64,000 nucleotides of DNA, taken from NCBI GenBank assembly GCA_039881145.1, contig JAYKKI010000023.1, forward strand, positions 2,952,501-3,016,500, read 5' to 3'. Positions 47,301 through 55,501 of the stretch are shown one piece after another (position 1 is the stretch's first letter; every line of letters starts with the position of its first letter). The notes under the pieces are model-generated. The model was not told where the DNA came from, did no database searches, and saw only the letters and a list, made by a program, of their open reading frames with translations. A program made the translations under genes and the position numbers. This DNA is from Druceiella hillmani (taxonomy: Eukaryota; Arthropoda; Insecta; Lepidoptera; Hepialidae).

Positions 47301-50062
47301 TAATTGTTAAATAACAAATATAATCTACGATAGTCTTTATGACAATTGTGAATCGATCATACCATAATCATATAATAATTAGAATTTGATGCAAATTATA
47401 TATTAGAAACGTGACACAAAATTTAAACATCTTGTGTGCTGTTTTCAATGGAAAAGGGACTTTGGTACTATAAGGGGATATAATGGAAGTATGTTTTATG
47501 AGGTTTTTAAGCAAATTGTGATACTCACCCATTGCTGTCTTTCTCACCTAGATGCCATGAAGTTATAAAATTACTTTATAACATCAACATATTTCAATTA
47601 TCTGTAAAAAATGGCATTATGTTGCAGGAGTCATGAACGCAGCCGACTACTACGGACTGGATGAGTTACGCCGCGCCTGTGCTGGCTTCGTCCAATGTTG
47701 TATCACTGTGGACACCGTGTGCGCTTTGCTAGCATCTGCCGAACGCTACATTCAATATAAATGCACCAAGTCTCTGGTGCAGAAGGTCAGTTCAAATAGT
47801 AAATTTTGAACGTTAATTGACTTTAAAATTCAAACTATTTTGGGAGCTAGGAAATTAATAAGGGACTGGATTTTTGTTGTAGGTTTTTCACTGGTTGCAA
47901 TTTGTAAATGGGATAAATAATTTTAGGTAACAATGACAAGAAGTGAAGACAATATCTTTGTATTTATAAAACGATCGATGGAACGTTATGGATTTGTTGG
48001 TTACATCACTATTTTTCTTGAAGGTTACTACTGGCCAACCGTTCATGTGGGGAATAAATTTTCTGTGTGAGTAGTCTAATGCAAATATATAAAAAAAAAT
48101 AACCACATGATAAACGTTTTACCACAATAAGATGGTTATAATTTAAACTAGGTTAATCGAGTTTTCAATATCTATGTATGAGTAGTAGCAAAAATTACCC
48201 AATAAGGTAATTTTGGGTTGGTAACTTAATGAAAAAAATATGTAAATAGGATATTCAATCAGCTTGATGGCATTGTACAATGAAATCGTAAGATAAAAAC
48301 AGATAAAACATTCTCATGTAACTCCCAGGTTCTTGAATTTGTGGACGAACATGGCAACGACGTACTTAATCTGGGCTCCTTCACCCTCCTGCCACAGCAT
48401 GTAGTGCGGCTAATCTTAGCACGTGAAGAACTGCGCGCTGACGAATTCACCAAGTTTCAGGTTATAAGTTTCTTCTTGGTTATCAAATCGTATCTCTATA
48501 CTTTATCTAATGCTGAGAGTACTGTGGGACACTTACAGTTTTCATAGAGGATGCTTCGTATTTATATTTTTAAGGCGGCGTTAATGTGGAGCAAGAAGTA
48601 CTGCGATACGAACCCGAACACGCCGCTGAAAGAGGTGATCGGCAACTTCCTCGAGTACATCCAGTTCCACAAGATCCCGGCGAACGTCCTGATGCGTGAG
48701 GTGCACCCACTCGGTCTCGTGCCCTACTCCATCATCATGAACGCGCTGGCCTACCAGGTGCGCTCCCCGGCTCTGTCCTCGCCGGATTCCGATATTCCCA
48801 CTACCGCCTAAGCTTTCTGTTGTGTCGTGTCCCGGCCTCGCGAGCCTTGCTCAGTGGTGGGTGGTGGCGTGTTGCAGGCGGACCCGGCCAGCGTCGACCC
48901 CGGCAAGCTGTCGCCGGCACGCGCGCGGCGCGCCGCCCGCTCCATGTCTGTGCAGTCCTCGCTCGACCCCTACGGCTCCAACACCACCATCAGCTCCACC
49001 GGCTCCAGCGACGCGCCCTCATCCGATGGCCGCCACAACTAACGGTCGGGGCGCCGCCCCCGTCCCGCCCCGCCCCCGCCCCCCGACGAACCGGAGCGTG
49101 CGCCCGCCGATACGCCCGCGCCCGCCGACGACCTCGCCGCCGCCTCGCCCGCCGCGCCCGCGCCCGCCTCGCCCGCCGCGCCGCCCATCGCCGTCACAGC
49201 CTCACCCGCGCAAGCACCCACCACCGCGCCGCCCGCAGCTGCCCCTGTTTCCGTAGCCCCGCCTAAACTCGGCCTCTTTTCCTCGATCAAGCGCGCCGCC
49301 AGCAAGAAGTTCGCCGAGCGTAAATCGCCGACGTTCTTCGCGCGCGGTGCACCCGATGCCCAATTCCCCCTCACAAAGCAGAACACTCTCCGCGACGCAC
49401 CACGCTCCAAGTCCGACTCGGCCAAGCACGCCGCCTTTACACGTCAAGTTTCCGAAACTGTCGCCGCAGCCGCTGCCGTCGATCCTGTCTTTGATAAGTG
49501 CAATCCAAGAAAACCCGAGATCCAGACTCACTTCCCGGTGAGAAAGTCCGCTTCCGAATTCGAGAGCACGTTTCCCTTCGACACGAATTTCCCTTTCGTG
49601 CGGAAGGCCCTCGTCGAACTCGAGAACAGCTTCTCGTTCTTCAAGCGCTCGACGACATCGGAAGCGCCGCGTGCCGCAGCCGCGGCTGAACCGCCACCGT
49701 GCTTGCCGCCACCGTCGGTTGAGATCGAAACGACGTTCCCTTGCGAAGAGACCGCGGCGGGTCCGTCGTTGGCGCAGCGTCGCGGCAGTCCCGCGGAGCC
49801 ACAGCGGCCGCTGCGTATCCTCCCGCCTCCGCAATCGAGCGGCGACGAGTGCCCCCATAAACTGAGCCCGCACTCGGCGCGGGCACCGGCGCCGCCGGTG
49901 CGTCGCGCGCGCACCCGCAGCGAGCGGCCGGCCGACTCGCCGCGCACTCCCGCGGCACCGCGTCCCGCCTCCGTCTCCCCCAAGCACACCTTCACCTTCA
50001 AGATCGTGCTCAAAAAAGTTGAGAGTACTCCCAACACCTCCTTCGATACGCAGAACGAATGA
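38316..50062 (+). CDS. gprs: BTB-BACK protein, serine-enriched-protein (gprs) type; 3' six exons, two possible stops
   Basis: Gene-level entry. Six exons join in one frame with GT-AG introns of 3,072, 6,083, 543, 114 and 120 nt. The joined product starts inside the BTB domain (IIEEFEPDVFRQLIEYIHTG), passes through a BACK-type helical region (MNAADYYGLDELRRACAGF, ASAERYIQYKC, LPQHVVRLILAREELRADEF) and ends in a low-complexity tail. I recognise this as the insect BTB protein called serine-enriched protein in Drosophila; the symbol rests on that resemblance and was not checked by search. BTB-BACK proteins often act as Cullin-3 substrate adaptors, but that role is an inference here. The first exons, with the N-terminal BTB half, were not found and probably lie upstream of this window. 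Translation can end at 49,042 or, by readthrough, at 50,062. Codons at the 3' end are GC-rich, unlike the surrounding AT-rich DNA. Confidence 0.85.
39040..39130. mobile_element. palindromic element PAL, decayed half copy
   Basis: 'cacctgaaaatattgttaca' and 'cgaaacctaggtcgtggtta' followed by 'ataagattacatcac' match the right half of the PAL palindrome. The left arm is missing. Confidence 0.75.
39460..39900 (+). repeat. 440-bp pyrimidine-rich tract
   Basis: The + strand is mostly C and T (ctctcc, tttc, cctcc blocks) without a fixed repeat unit. The open frames of 139, 70 and 81 codons in two or three phases are S/L/P/F low-complexity products of this composition, not genes. It lies in the first gprs intron shown here. 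Confidence 0.85.
41427..41544 (+). CDS. gprs: gprs exon: second half of the BTB domain
   Basis: 118-nt exon, phase 0 at the start and phase 1 at the end (CTA G|gtaaac). It reads PSAQQHQTLIIEEFEPDVF then RQLIEYIHTGCVTLQPRTLL, typical of the last BTB strand and helices (FxxLLxYIYTG-like) leading to the BACK region. The acceptor is ...ttttatag. The split glycine codon (G|GA) completes in the exon at 47,628. Confidence 0.9.
41887..41953. repeat. 26-bp tandem repeat, 2.6 units
   Basis: 'ccttaaagcttcctgactg' starts at 41,887, 41,913 and 41,939; the third unit is cut. Confidence 0.92.
42247..43345 (+). pseudogene. mariner transposon, inactivated
   Basis: Begins TTAGGTTGGCAAC after TA, the usual mariner 5' inverted repeat. 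Transposase pieces appear in order but in different frames with stops: FKEGNFDLSEKTH, then LPHKLTDLQLQRRANVCKKL, then IGDEMWVAYIN (GDE[KM]W region), and PPYSPDLSPFDYYLFRSLSN, the catalytic DD34D C-terminal block. After this come AQIFYKVGI and LDTNGAYVID, typical of the end. The 3' inverted repeat is not clear. Many indels show it is long dead. Confidence 0.9.
44569..44604. repeat. perfect 15-bp hairpin
   Basis: atcaattacctggaa (44,569-44,583) pairs with ttccaggtaattgat (44,590-44,604), 6-nt loop. Confidence 0.9.
45237..46684. mobile_element. TIR DNA transposon, 1.45 kb, no intact transposase
   Basis: Left end caGATGTCCCGTAAGTTATG and right end (read on the minus strand) caAGTGTCCGGTAAGTCATG, each flanked outside by TA. 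Similarity between the inverted ends continues for over 100 bp ('gaacgatagg', 'gttattgacaaaatttaacc', 'aaaaatc.att'), so the TIRs are long. A 12-bp hairpin (45,283-45,294 with 45,304-45,315) lies in the left TIR. The TA target points to the Tc1/mariner group, but no transposase block is recognised inside. The 69-codon frame at 45,385-45,594 is unassigned. Confidence 0.75.
46061..46145. repeat. short direct duplication
   Basis: 'acatacgtgttatcctatat' occurs at 46,063 and 46,103, both followed by an 'attatggttt' sequence; this is within the TIR element. Confidence 0.85.
46790..47272 (+). pseudogene. LINE 3' end (CR1/Jockey-like) with UTR and tail
   Basis: 46,803-46,994 encodes SLLILLIPKHTSTTYEKSFT and ...LNIFKDRVKKSWLS, the C-terminal tail that follows the reverse transcriptase in CR1/Jockey-type elements (pattern P...T..Y..SF.V....W..LP......L..FK...K). 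The 3' UTR contains 'gaagagattgctcatgtagc' and 'aataagtcggcca', a motif common in lepidopteran LINEs as I recognise it, and the element ends in a taaa-type tail at about 47,247-47,265. 5'-truncated, as is usual for LINEs. Confidence 0.8.
47628..47785 (+). CDS. gprs: gprs exon: BTB-BACK junction
   Basis: 158-nt exon starting in phase 1 and ending in phase 0. It reads VMNAADYYGLDELRRACAGF, then VQCCITVDTVCALLASAERY and IQYKCTKSLVQK. This is the end of the BTB fold (the A-x-x-Y-x-L-x-x-L-x-x-x-C pattern) and the first BACK helices. Acceptor gttgcag, donor gtcagt. It follows a 6-kb intron loaded with transposon remnants. Confidence 0.93.
47786..48328 (+). other. gprs intron, 543 nt
   Basis: AT-rich; donor gtcagt, acceptor cccag. 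The open frame at 47,888-48,106 on the minus strand has no recognised feature. Confidence 0.8.
48329..48460 (+). CDS. gprs: gprs exon: BACK domain
   Basis: 132-nt exon, phase 0 to phase 0, 44 codons: VLEFVDEHGNDVLNLGSFTL, LPQHVVRLILAREELRADEF, TKFQ. The L-P-x-x-x-V-x-x-I-L-x-x-x-x-L motif is typical of BACK helices. Acceptor actcccag; the donor gttataagt is weak in its first positions but supported by exact frame continuity into the next exon. Confidence 0.93.
48575..48757 (+). CDS. gprs: gprs exon: BACK domain end
   Basis: 183-nt exon, 61 codons, phase 0 at both ends: AALMWSKKYCDTNPNTPLKE, VIGNFLEYIQFHKIPANVLM, REVHPLGLVPYSIIMNALAY, Q. The A-x-x-x-W-x-x motif is the usual BACK-domain tryptophan helix, and VLMREVHPLGLVP resembles the I-P-x-x-x-L-x-x-x-V end of that domain. 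Acceptor ttttaag, donor gtgcgc. The exon is clearly richer in GC than its intron. Confidence 0.93.
48878..49042 (+). CDS. gprs: gprs last exon up to the first stop (TAA)
   Basis: Phase-0 start after gttgcag. Reads ADPASVDPGKLSPARARRAA then RSMSVQSSLDPYGSNTTISS and TGSSDAPSSDGRHN, then TAA. The Ser/Thr/Gly-rich stretch fits the 'serine-enriched' name and is probably disordered. If translation ended here, the visible part of the protein would be about 264 residues. The stop is followed by C (TAAC), and the same frame then continues open for 339 codons, treated as a separate entry. Confidence 0.88.
   Translation, partial: ADPASVDPGKLSPARARRAARSMSVQSSLDPYGSNTTISSTGSSDAPSSDGRHN
49040..49087 (+). 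promoter_or_regulatory. leaky stop context with downstream GC stem
   Basis: TAA followed by C, then GC-rich RNA able to fold. GTCGGGG at 49,045-49,051 is complementary to CCCCGAC at 49,081-49,087, and an alternative tight hairpin pairs GGGGC (49,048-49,052) with GCCCC (49,056-49,060). A C after the stop and a stem a few bases downstream are known to favour readthrough in insect genes. GC-rich DNA makes such stems easily by chance, so the structure is only suggestive. Confidence 0.4.
49043..50062 (+). CDS. gprs: in-frame C-terminal extension of gprs after TAA (probable readthrough)
   Basis: The frame of the last gprs exon continues without a stop for 339 codons to TGA at 50,060-50,062. Residues 1-70 after the stop are Pro/Ala-rich. 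From about residue 75 (KLGLFSSIKRAASKKF) the sequence becomes mixed and protein-like. Four related motifs follow at about residues 159 (EIQTHFPVRKS), 172 (EFESTFPFDTNFPFVRK), 192 (ELENSFSFFKRS) and 227 (EIETTFPC). The end is basic and hydrophobic: KHTFTFKIVLKKVE at about residues 314-327. Third positions favour C/G as in the exons before. I found no strong donor before the TAA. The two acceptor-like AGs tested downstream (ending 49,199 and 49,238) would not restore the frame from the phase-0 exon at 48,757. Readthrough is therefore favoured. An unseen splice form or a base error in the stop remain possible. Confidence 0.75.
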   Translation, partial: RSGRRPRPAPPPPPDEPERAPADTPAPADDLAAASPAAPAPASPAAPPIAVTASPAQAPTTAPPAAAPVSVAPPKLGLFSSIKRAASKKFAERKSPTFFARGAPDAQFPLTKQNTLRDAPRSKSDSAKHAAFTRQVSETVAAAAAVDPVFDKCNPRKPEIQTHFPVRKSASEFESTFPFDTNFPFVRKALVELENSFSFFKRSTTSEAPRAAAAAEPPPCLPPPSVEIETTFPCEETAAGPSLAQRRGSPAEPQRPLRILPPPQSSGDECPHKLSPHSARAPAPPVRRARTRSERPADSPRTPAAPRPASVSPKHTFTFKIVLKKVESTPNTSFDTQNE

Positions 50063-50145
50063 GAATATCTTATCTAAGCGGGGTCGACTGCGATCACTGG
50101 CCGGTCGCCGCTCGATACGCGGTGCCGCCAGTTTTAGATATTCTC
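50061..50145 (+). other. 3' UTR stem-loop around the distal stop
   Basis: GAGAATATCT at 50,061-50,070 and AGATATTCTC at 50,136-50,145 are perfect 10-bp complements enclosing a 65-nt, GC-rich loop. The left arm overlaps the distal TGA, so the stem would bring the end of the long reading frame into a hairpin. No known family of regulatory RNA is recognised. Confidence 0.4.
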
Positions 50146-50330
50146 AATGGTTAAAGGTCCCGCGTTCGTGTCGTAGGCGGTTAGTGAAGCTAGATTTGTA
50201 GTTAGGCGGGCGACTGGCTCGTAGAGGGGAAGCCCTCGTTTGTGAGACTATACGAACGTTTGATTTATAAGGATCTATTACATTCTACACTTTCACAATA
50301 AATAGTGACTGCGCGCCATTAACCCTAATC
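50063..50330 (+). other. gprs 3' UTR, proximal part
   Basis: Follows the TGA at 50,060-50,062. It starts GC-rich and returns to AT-rich by about 50,250. An AATAAA at 50,297-50,302 is the first good polyadenylation signal, and another lies near 50,436. A longer 3' UTR cannot be excluded. Confidence 0.55.
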
Positions 50331-53300
50331 GTATTTAACATTTAAGATATTTCATTAAACACGTACTTAATCCCAACTTTTAATATTATACTGATCTGTC
50401 AGCAAATCATTTAGTTGTGTTATCCCAGTACTAAATAAATAATGTTATTAAGGCACTAGGGAATTCGTATATTATAAACTAATTATATGTATAAGTAATT
50501 AGATAGGATATCAAATCGAAGCAGGCTGGTCCTGTATGAATGTTGTAGTCATCATATGAGATCGATTATATTGCTGTTTTATATGAAACGTAACATAGCA
50601 ATACAGAAATGGAATTAATTAAACTACTCTTCATACAATGATATCTGACTGTGAAGTTTTCTAAATTACCACGAACACTGCCAAAATGCTTTAATATGAG
50701 CTACGGTTTCTCAATTTAATTAACAATAGTTCATTACGAAATAAGAAATTACGTTCAAATTAGGTGGCGGGGCGGGGTGACATTTTTTAAACCAATCCTT
50801 TCTATCGGAGACACCTGTCCATAAAACAAAAAAATAATATATAAATAAATTTTGAGTTGGATAACAAAAGTTACTATTGAAAAGAAATTTGTTATTACGC
50901 AAAACTCTTACTTCGGCGGGCCCTGACCGTTAGTTGCAATAAATTTATGAACAAAATAACAGTAACGGAGGAACAACGAGTTTTTTGATACACATGTGAT
51001 TAAAAGTTTACTTTTTAATAACATCTTAAAGGGAAACATGCTCTCGATTAAGCCCTTGAATGTCGATTGTAGAAATCTGTGTTCTGAATAAATCTGCATT
51101 GCGTTTTTGTAACTATTATGCTGCCGCAAACGGGTCGTCGTGCGGGTTTTCTTATAATTTTTTGTCACAATTACATATACAAGCTTGGGTAAGTAATAAA
51201 ATATGGTAGATTCTGATTTGGCTCCCAAAAAGAGGATGCGAATGAACAAATTGTTCATGAAATTTTGTTTATGGTAAGATAAAGGAATCAAATATTTATA
51301 ACACTTCATGTTCCTGTTTGTCTGCACTTTTAAAAATGGTTTTTATAATTAAGCTTTGAACAGTAACTCATAGACAAATATTACAAAATAAAAATTAATT
51401 TTCCAAAACTCAATCAATAGTTCTAGTTATTTTTTACTTAAAGTTAACTCGCCTAATTTTCTAATAAATATTATAGTTCAACTGTTTTTTATTTATGGGA
51501 AATTATTTTTCCACATCTTGTTTAGAAATAGTTATAATATTCAATCCAATGTTTATAACATGTATTAAACTTGCAGGATTCCACCATAGAAAGTTGATAT
51601 AACTTGATGACTGTTGATTAAAATGTAATTTATGTATATTATTTATACATTAATCTAACATAATAATTGGCCGGTAGAGACGGGACACTTATTCATTTAA
51701 ATTTTAATATAATTTATATTTTTTGTAAGAATGCTTTTTATAAATTAACTTAATTATATGTTGAATATTGAAGTTGAATTTCAGATTAATGGAGGAAATT
51801 ACTATGAAACATTTTATCGTCTTTGGAATTAGCTTTGTTTATTAGTAATGTATATTACTTTCAAAAAATGTATATAATGTATGTATACTTCAAGGATTTT
51901 AGCATTCATCTTTTCGATTCTAGTGTTCATATATGGAAAATTTTTGTATGTATTTTCGTATGGCAAATTTCCTTTTTTTTGTGTACAAATCAATGTAATG
52001 TTTGTTATGTTAAGTTATATTTATGCTAAAAAATGTTTTTATGCTAAAAAATTATATTATTTAACTTAAAATTTTTTCTTGCATTAGGAACAAAAAATGA
52101 AGAAATCAAAAAAATAACCAGTGCAAGAGTACTTACCGCACGTCAAGAATAGTTTTTCCACCGGAAAGATCAATTCTTAATCTTGCAAGTGTGGTGTAAG
52201 TTCTTGAATTTCTCTTTATACCTGATAACGATTTTCCGAGTACATTACTGCTTAATTATGGAAAATAGACGAACCCCTCCTCTCTTTTTACATTAATTAC
52301 CTAAACCTTGCAAAATAGTGACGCAATATTTAATTATGAAATAATGCCGTGGTAATTATGACATTCCTTTAAAGTTTTTATTCCATAACTATTCTTCATA
52401 TCCAAATTTTTCTATTTCAAATTTTTTTACGTTACAGGAGCAAATTAATTTAAGAGTCGTTGTAGTAATTGTGTGTTAAGTAGTCTTTTCCTCCATTACC
52501 CATTATGATAAAGTTGTAATAACTTTTTTAATGTTTATTGGATTAGTGTTCCTAGATTGTTTTCCATTACAAAAATTTTCTTGAAAGTTGTATGATGGAA
52601 AGTAATGATTTTAGGATTTGTTAAAAAATGTATTTTCAATGCGTTTGATGTTAAAAAATATTTTTTAAAATTTGCTTAATGAGAAATTAACGAAAGAGAA
52701 TCGTGCCATAACGTTTTACTTCCATCATATAAACAATACGATCATTTCCTGAGAGTCCTTATGCATGCTGCGTTTTTAAATATTTGATGTGTATGGTAGT
52801 AAATTGATTATGTTTTCAGTTTCCTGACCCTGTAACGTCCAACTTGCACGATCCTAGTTCGTTGGTTTATTGGCGCGAAGCTGAATAAAACTGTGTGTTG
52901 CCGTTGTATCGATGTGTTTATTGTTTAGGGAAATTGAAAAGATAATGTTGTTATTTATATGTTTTCCTTTTGAATATGTTTCTATGCGCGGAATGACAAT
53001 GTATTGGTGTTGTTGACTGTCCTTGATATTGTAAGTATGTTTATTAAAACTTCCATATCTTATTTTTTTATGTTATATTGAAATTGTAATGAAGCCAAAA
53101 TTTTTTAAGGTTAGTAATTAATTTTTCTCGCAGTTCCATGTAAAATTGATTCAAGTTTTGATATTGAATGGTAATGGTATAACTCATTTTTATAGTTTTT
53201 TTTTCTTTGTATCCGAATTTTGAATAAATATCAAACTTCGTTTATATTATATTCCAGACAAATTGTTGTATTGAAGATATCAAAAATGTATTTAATCATT

Positions 53301-53480
53301 CTTTGGTTTTTAAGTTTCAGTTAGATTTTAATCGACATTATTTATTCACAGAATTGCCATCTCTCTTAAATTTGAATTTGAATTAGAATTGTACAATAAT
53401 AAATGTTACATATTTCAATATTCAGATATTTTTTATAACTTTAATCAATCACTTTATTAAATAAAATTTATTATTTACAA
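50331..53480. other. AT-rich stretch after gprs, no supported gene
   Basis: Possibly distal 3' UTR for alternative polyadenylation. A 139-codon minus frame at 50,908-51,327 (ends ATNGQGPPK) is long for the composition but unrecognised. A minus-strand sequence near 52,145-52,250 looks exon-like and ends in a good splice donor. Confidence 0.45.
50908..51327 (-). CDS. unrecognised 139-codon open frame
   Basis: Reads MQTNRNMKCYKYLIPLSYHK ... TRTTTRLRQHNSYKNAMQIY ... ATNGQGPPK. Basic, no signal peptide or clear membrane segment, no domain recognised. Could be a transposon fossil or chance; there is no supporting splice or promoter evidence. Confidence 0.2.
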   Translation of the reverse strand: MQTNRNMKCYKYLIPLSYHKQNFMNNLFIRILFLGAKSESTIFYYLPKLVYVIVTKNYKKTRTTTRLRQHNSYKNAMQIYSEHRFLQSTFKGLIESMFPFKMLLKSKLLITCVSKNSLFLRYCYFVHKFIATNGQGPPK

Positions 53481-53485
53481 ACAAT

Positions 53486-53545
53486 TACTGTACCGGACAT
53501 TATTTACCGTACCGGATTTTATTTACATTGTACCGGACATAACGA
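53486..53545. repeat. short repeats of 'gtaccgga'
   Basis: Three copies of tgtaccgga(c/t)(a/t)tt, at about 53,490, 53,509 and 53,530, spaced 19-22 bp, the first two followed by 'atttac'. Confidence 0.7.
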
Positions 53546-53963
53546 ACTTTTGCAATAGTCATATTTGCAATTAAGATAATTGAATATATTAGACTGAGTA
53601 AGTTAATAAAATACATACGATTAATACATAAGTTGGCACAATTGACTTTTGTAAATAACCACTCAGTTAGGTAGGCAACTAGCAGATGATTCACAAAAAA
53701 AATATATCCATATTTGTTTTAAAATTTGATTTCTTTTTTACAATTTCATTGAAATTTTTATCACTTTGGTATGTATTTATTAATTTATTTACATATACTT
53801 GGAAATATATTAAAGTTACGTGCATATATGTTTCAATAACAGTAACAAGACTAATTTTATAATCAAATATAGCAGATATTAAACTTAATGGCATTTTAAT
53901 AAATAGCAATGATACATTTCAAGAAATTTATTCTCACTCATCCCAAACAAATTACACTTTCCC

Positions 53964-54247
53964 AATTAAATGAAACTACGTGATGTAGTATTATTTCTAC
54001 TTTCTTTAATTTCTTTACCACAACCTAGGTTTCGTTGTATTACAACATCTTCAGGTGGGCTATTAGCAAAGATATCTGCGAATATATACAAATCTTTGCT
54101 AATATGCCCACCTGAAGATGTTGTAATACAACGAAACCTAGGTTGTGATAAAGAAATTAAAGAAAGTAGAAATAATACTACATCACGTAGTTTCATTTAA
54201 TTGTGAATAAGGAATTTCTACAAAATTAACGCCAAATATATTCAAAA
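53964..54247. mobile_element. palindromic element PAL, best copy
   Basis: 53,964-54,202 is a 239-bp near-perfect palindrome (arms start aattaaatgaaactacgtga and end with its reverse complement). Because of the symmetry both strands carry a 76-codon frame with almost the same peptide (MKLRDVVLFLLSL...NNTTSRSFI). The right flank to 54,247 ('gaataaggaatttctacaaa' plus attaacgccaaatatattca) is shared with the other copies. This is a foldback-type element with no transposase of its own. Confidence 0.9.
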
Positions 54248-55500
54248 TTACACTTTGGTTCAGCTATGATCACGTGATTAAATATTTGAATATAGGGAGA
54301 AAGTGGAAAATTCTGATATAATCATTTAAAAGTGGTAGTGTTTTACCAATGTATGTCGATAATTTTGTAATGTTTTATAAATTCTTTCATGAGATATTAC
54401 ACTGTTCATAAAATATTAAAGGATAGCCATATACATAGAAAACCATGAAAATTGTAATAAATTATAAAATTGATTCTCTTGAAATATCATAAAAATTCCA
54501 TAAAATTTTTATGATATTTTTTTTTATGATATTTATAAAATTTTTATGATATCGTTCCTAGAATTTGCTTTAATAACTTACCATTCATACTGAAATATAA
54601 ATTCTAGATTTTTTATGGTCATTCTAAATCTAGATTAGTTGCAACAAATAGTGTTATATTAAAATCACAATGTTTTTAATACACTTATATTGAAGTAAGC
54701 TTTCACACACATTGTATGTAATCAAATTTCAACGACCAACTATTTTAACATATGCATTTATTGCGATACTTTTATTTATTATTTCTTCAACACTTTCCTT
54801 CTCATTAAACTTTTTTTATTACAGGCTGTACTCGATTAATTATTTACTTTTAATCTATTTCAAAACGTAAAAGCCTTAAGGTTGTGAAATTTTTTTAAAA
54901 AATGTGGTAACACTTTCTTAATATATAATAATAAACAGAGACAAGAGTCCTAACCACAGTAGTAATGAATAACCAAAAAACAGTAACTGAAGTACAGTTA
55001 CTAAAGAAACAGTCTATTGGAAAAGTCTAACAGCCAAAATGTCCCCTAGGCCTATTTAAGAACACTGTAACCATCATTAGCATACTGTGATGATATCTTC
55101 TTCGTTAAATTATCTTTTTATTTAATATGTAGAATTAGCCTAATATTTTTAAAGTATAAGCTATTATTTTCTATTTAACACAACAATATTTAATGATAAC
55201 TTAAAATACTACGTGCATATTTAATTTTAGGACTATATTATTAAATTCACTTTATTAGAAATTAAAAACAAATTCTATTGCATAATATTGCAACTAAAAT
55301 TACAGATAATAGAAGGTCAAAAATAATGTTATCATATGTTTTATTTTTACCTAAAAGATAAAAAACCAACATCGCTGTAGGACGAACTGTTATTACTGTA
55401 GAAAATCACACATTGTGATCATAGTGTGATAAATTTGAATAACTTTGCAGAGTACACAAAAAATAGTACTCACATTTCTATGTATCGTGCATACATCTAA
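54248..55500. other. AT-rich stretch, nothing recognised
   Basis: A small AT foldback with repeated 'tttttatgatat' lies at about 54,486-54,552. Confidence 0.45.
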
Positions 55501-55501
55501 A

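Larger units (their letters stand above)
41545..47627 (+). other. gprs intron, 6.08 kb
   Basis: Donor gtaaac, acceptor gttgcag. Contains a dispersed-repeat fragment (about 41,800-41,860), a mariner pseudogene, a hairpin, a TIR transposon and a LINE 3' end. The 98-codon minus frame at 43,929-44,225 and the plus frame at 43,349-43,558 are not recognised. Confidence 0.75.

Noticed and set aside
49199..49239. Alternative acceptor sites that could bypass the TAA
   Set aside because: cacag ending at 49,199 and gcag ending at 49,238 would both give the wrong frame when joined to the phase-0 end at 48,757, and no strong internal donor was seen in 48,878-49,040.
48820..49266. Plus-strand frames of 148 and 144 codons starting in the intron
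   Set aside because: Out of frame with gprs, start inside an intron and consist of Pro/Arg/Ala runs.
49202..49987. Long minus-strand frame of 261 codons and others of 128, 169 and 105 codons
   Set aside because: Antisense shadows of the GC-rich gprs extension; Arg/Gly/Ala-rich with no motif, while the + frame has ordered motifs.
53966..54200. 76-codon frames on both strands
   Set aside because: Mirror products of a palindrome in a repeated element, broken in the other copies.
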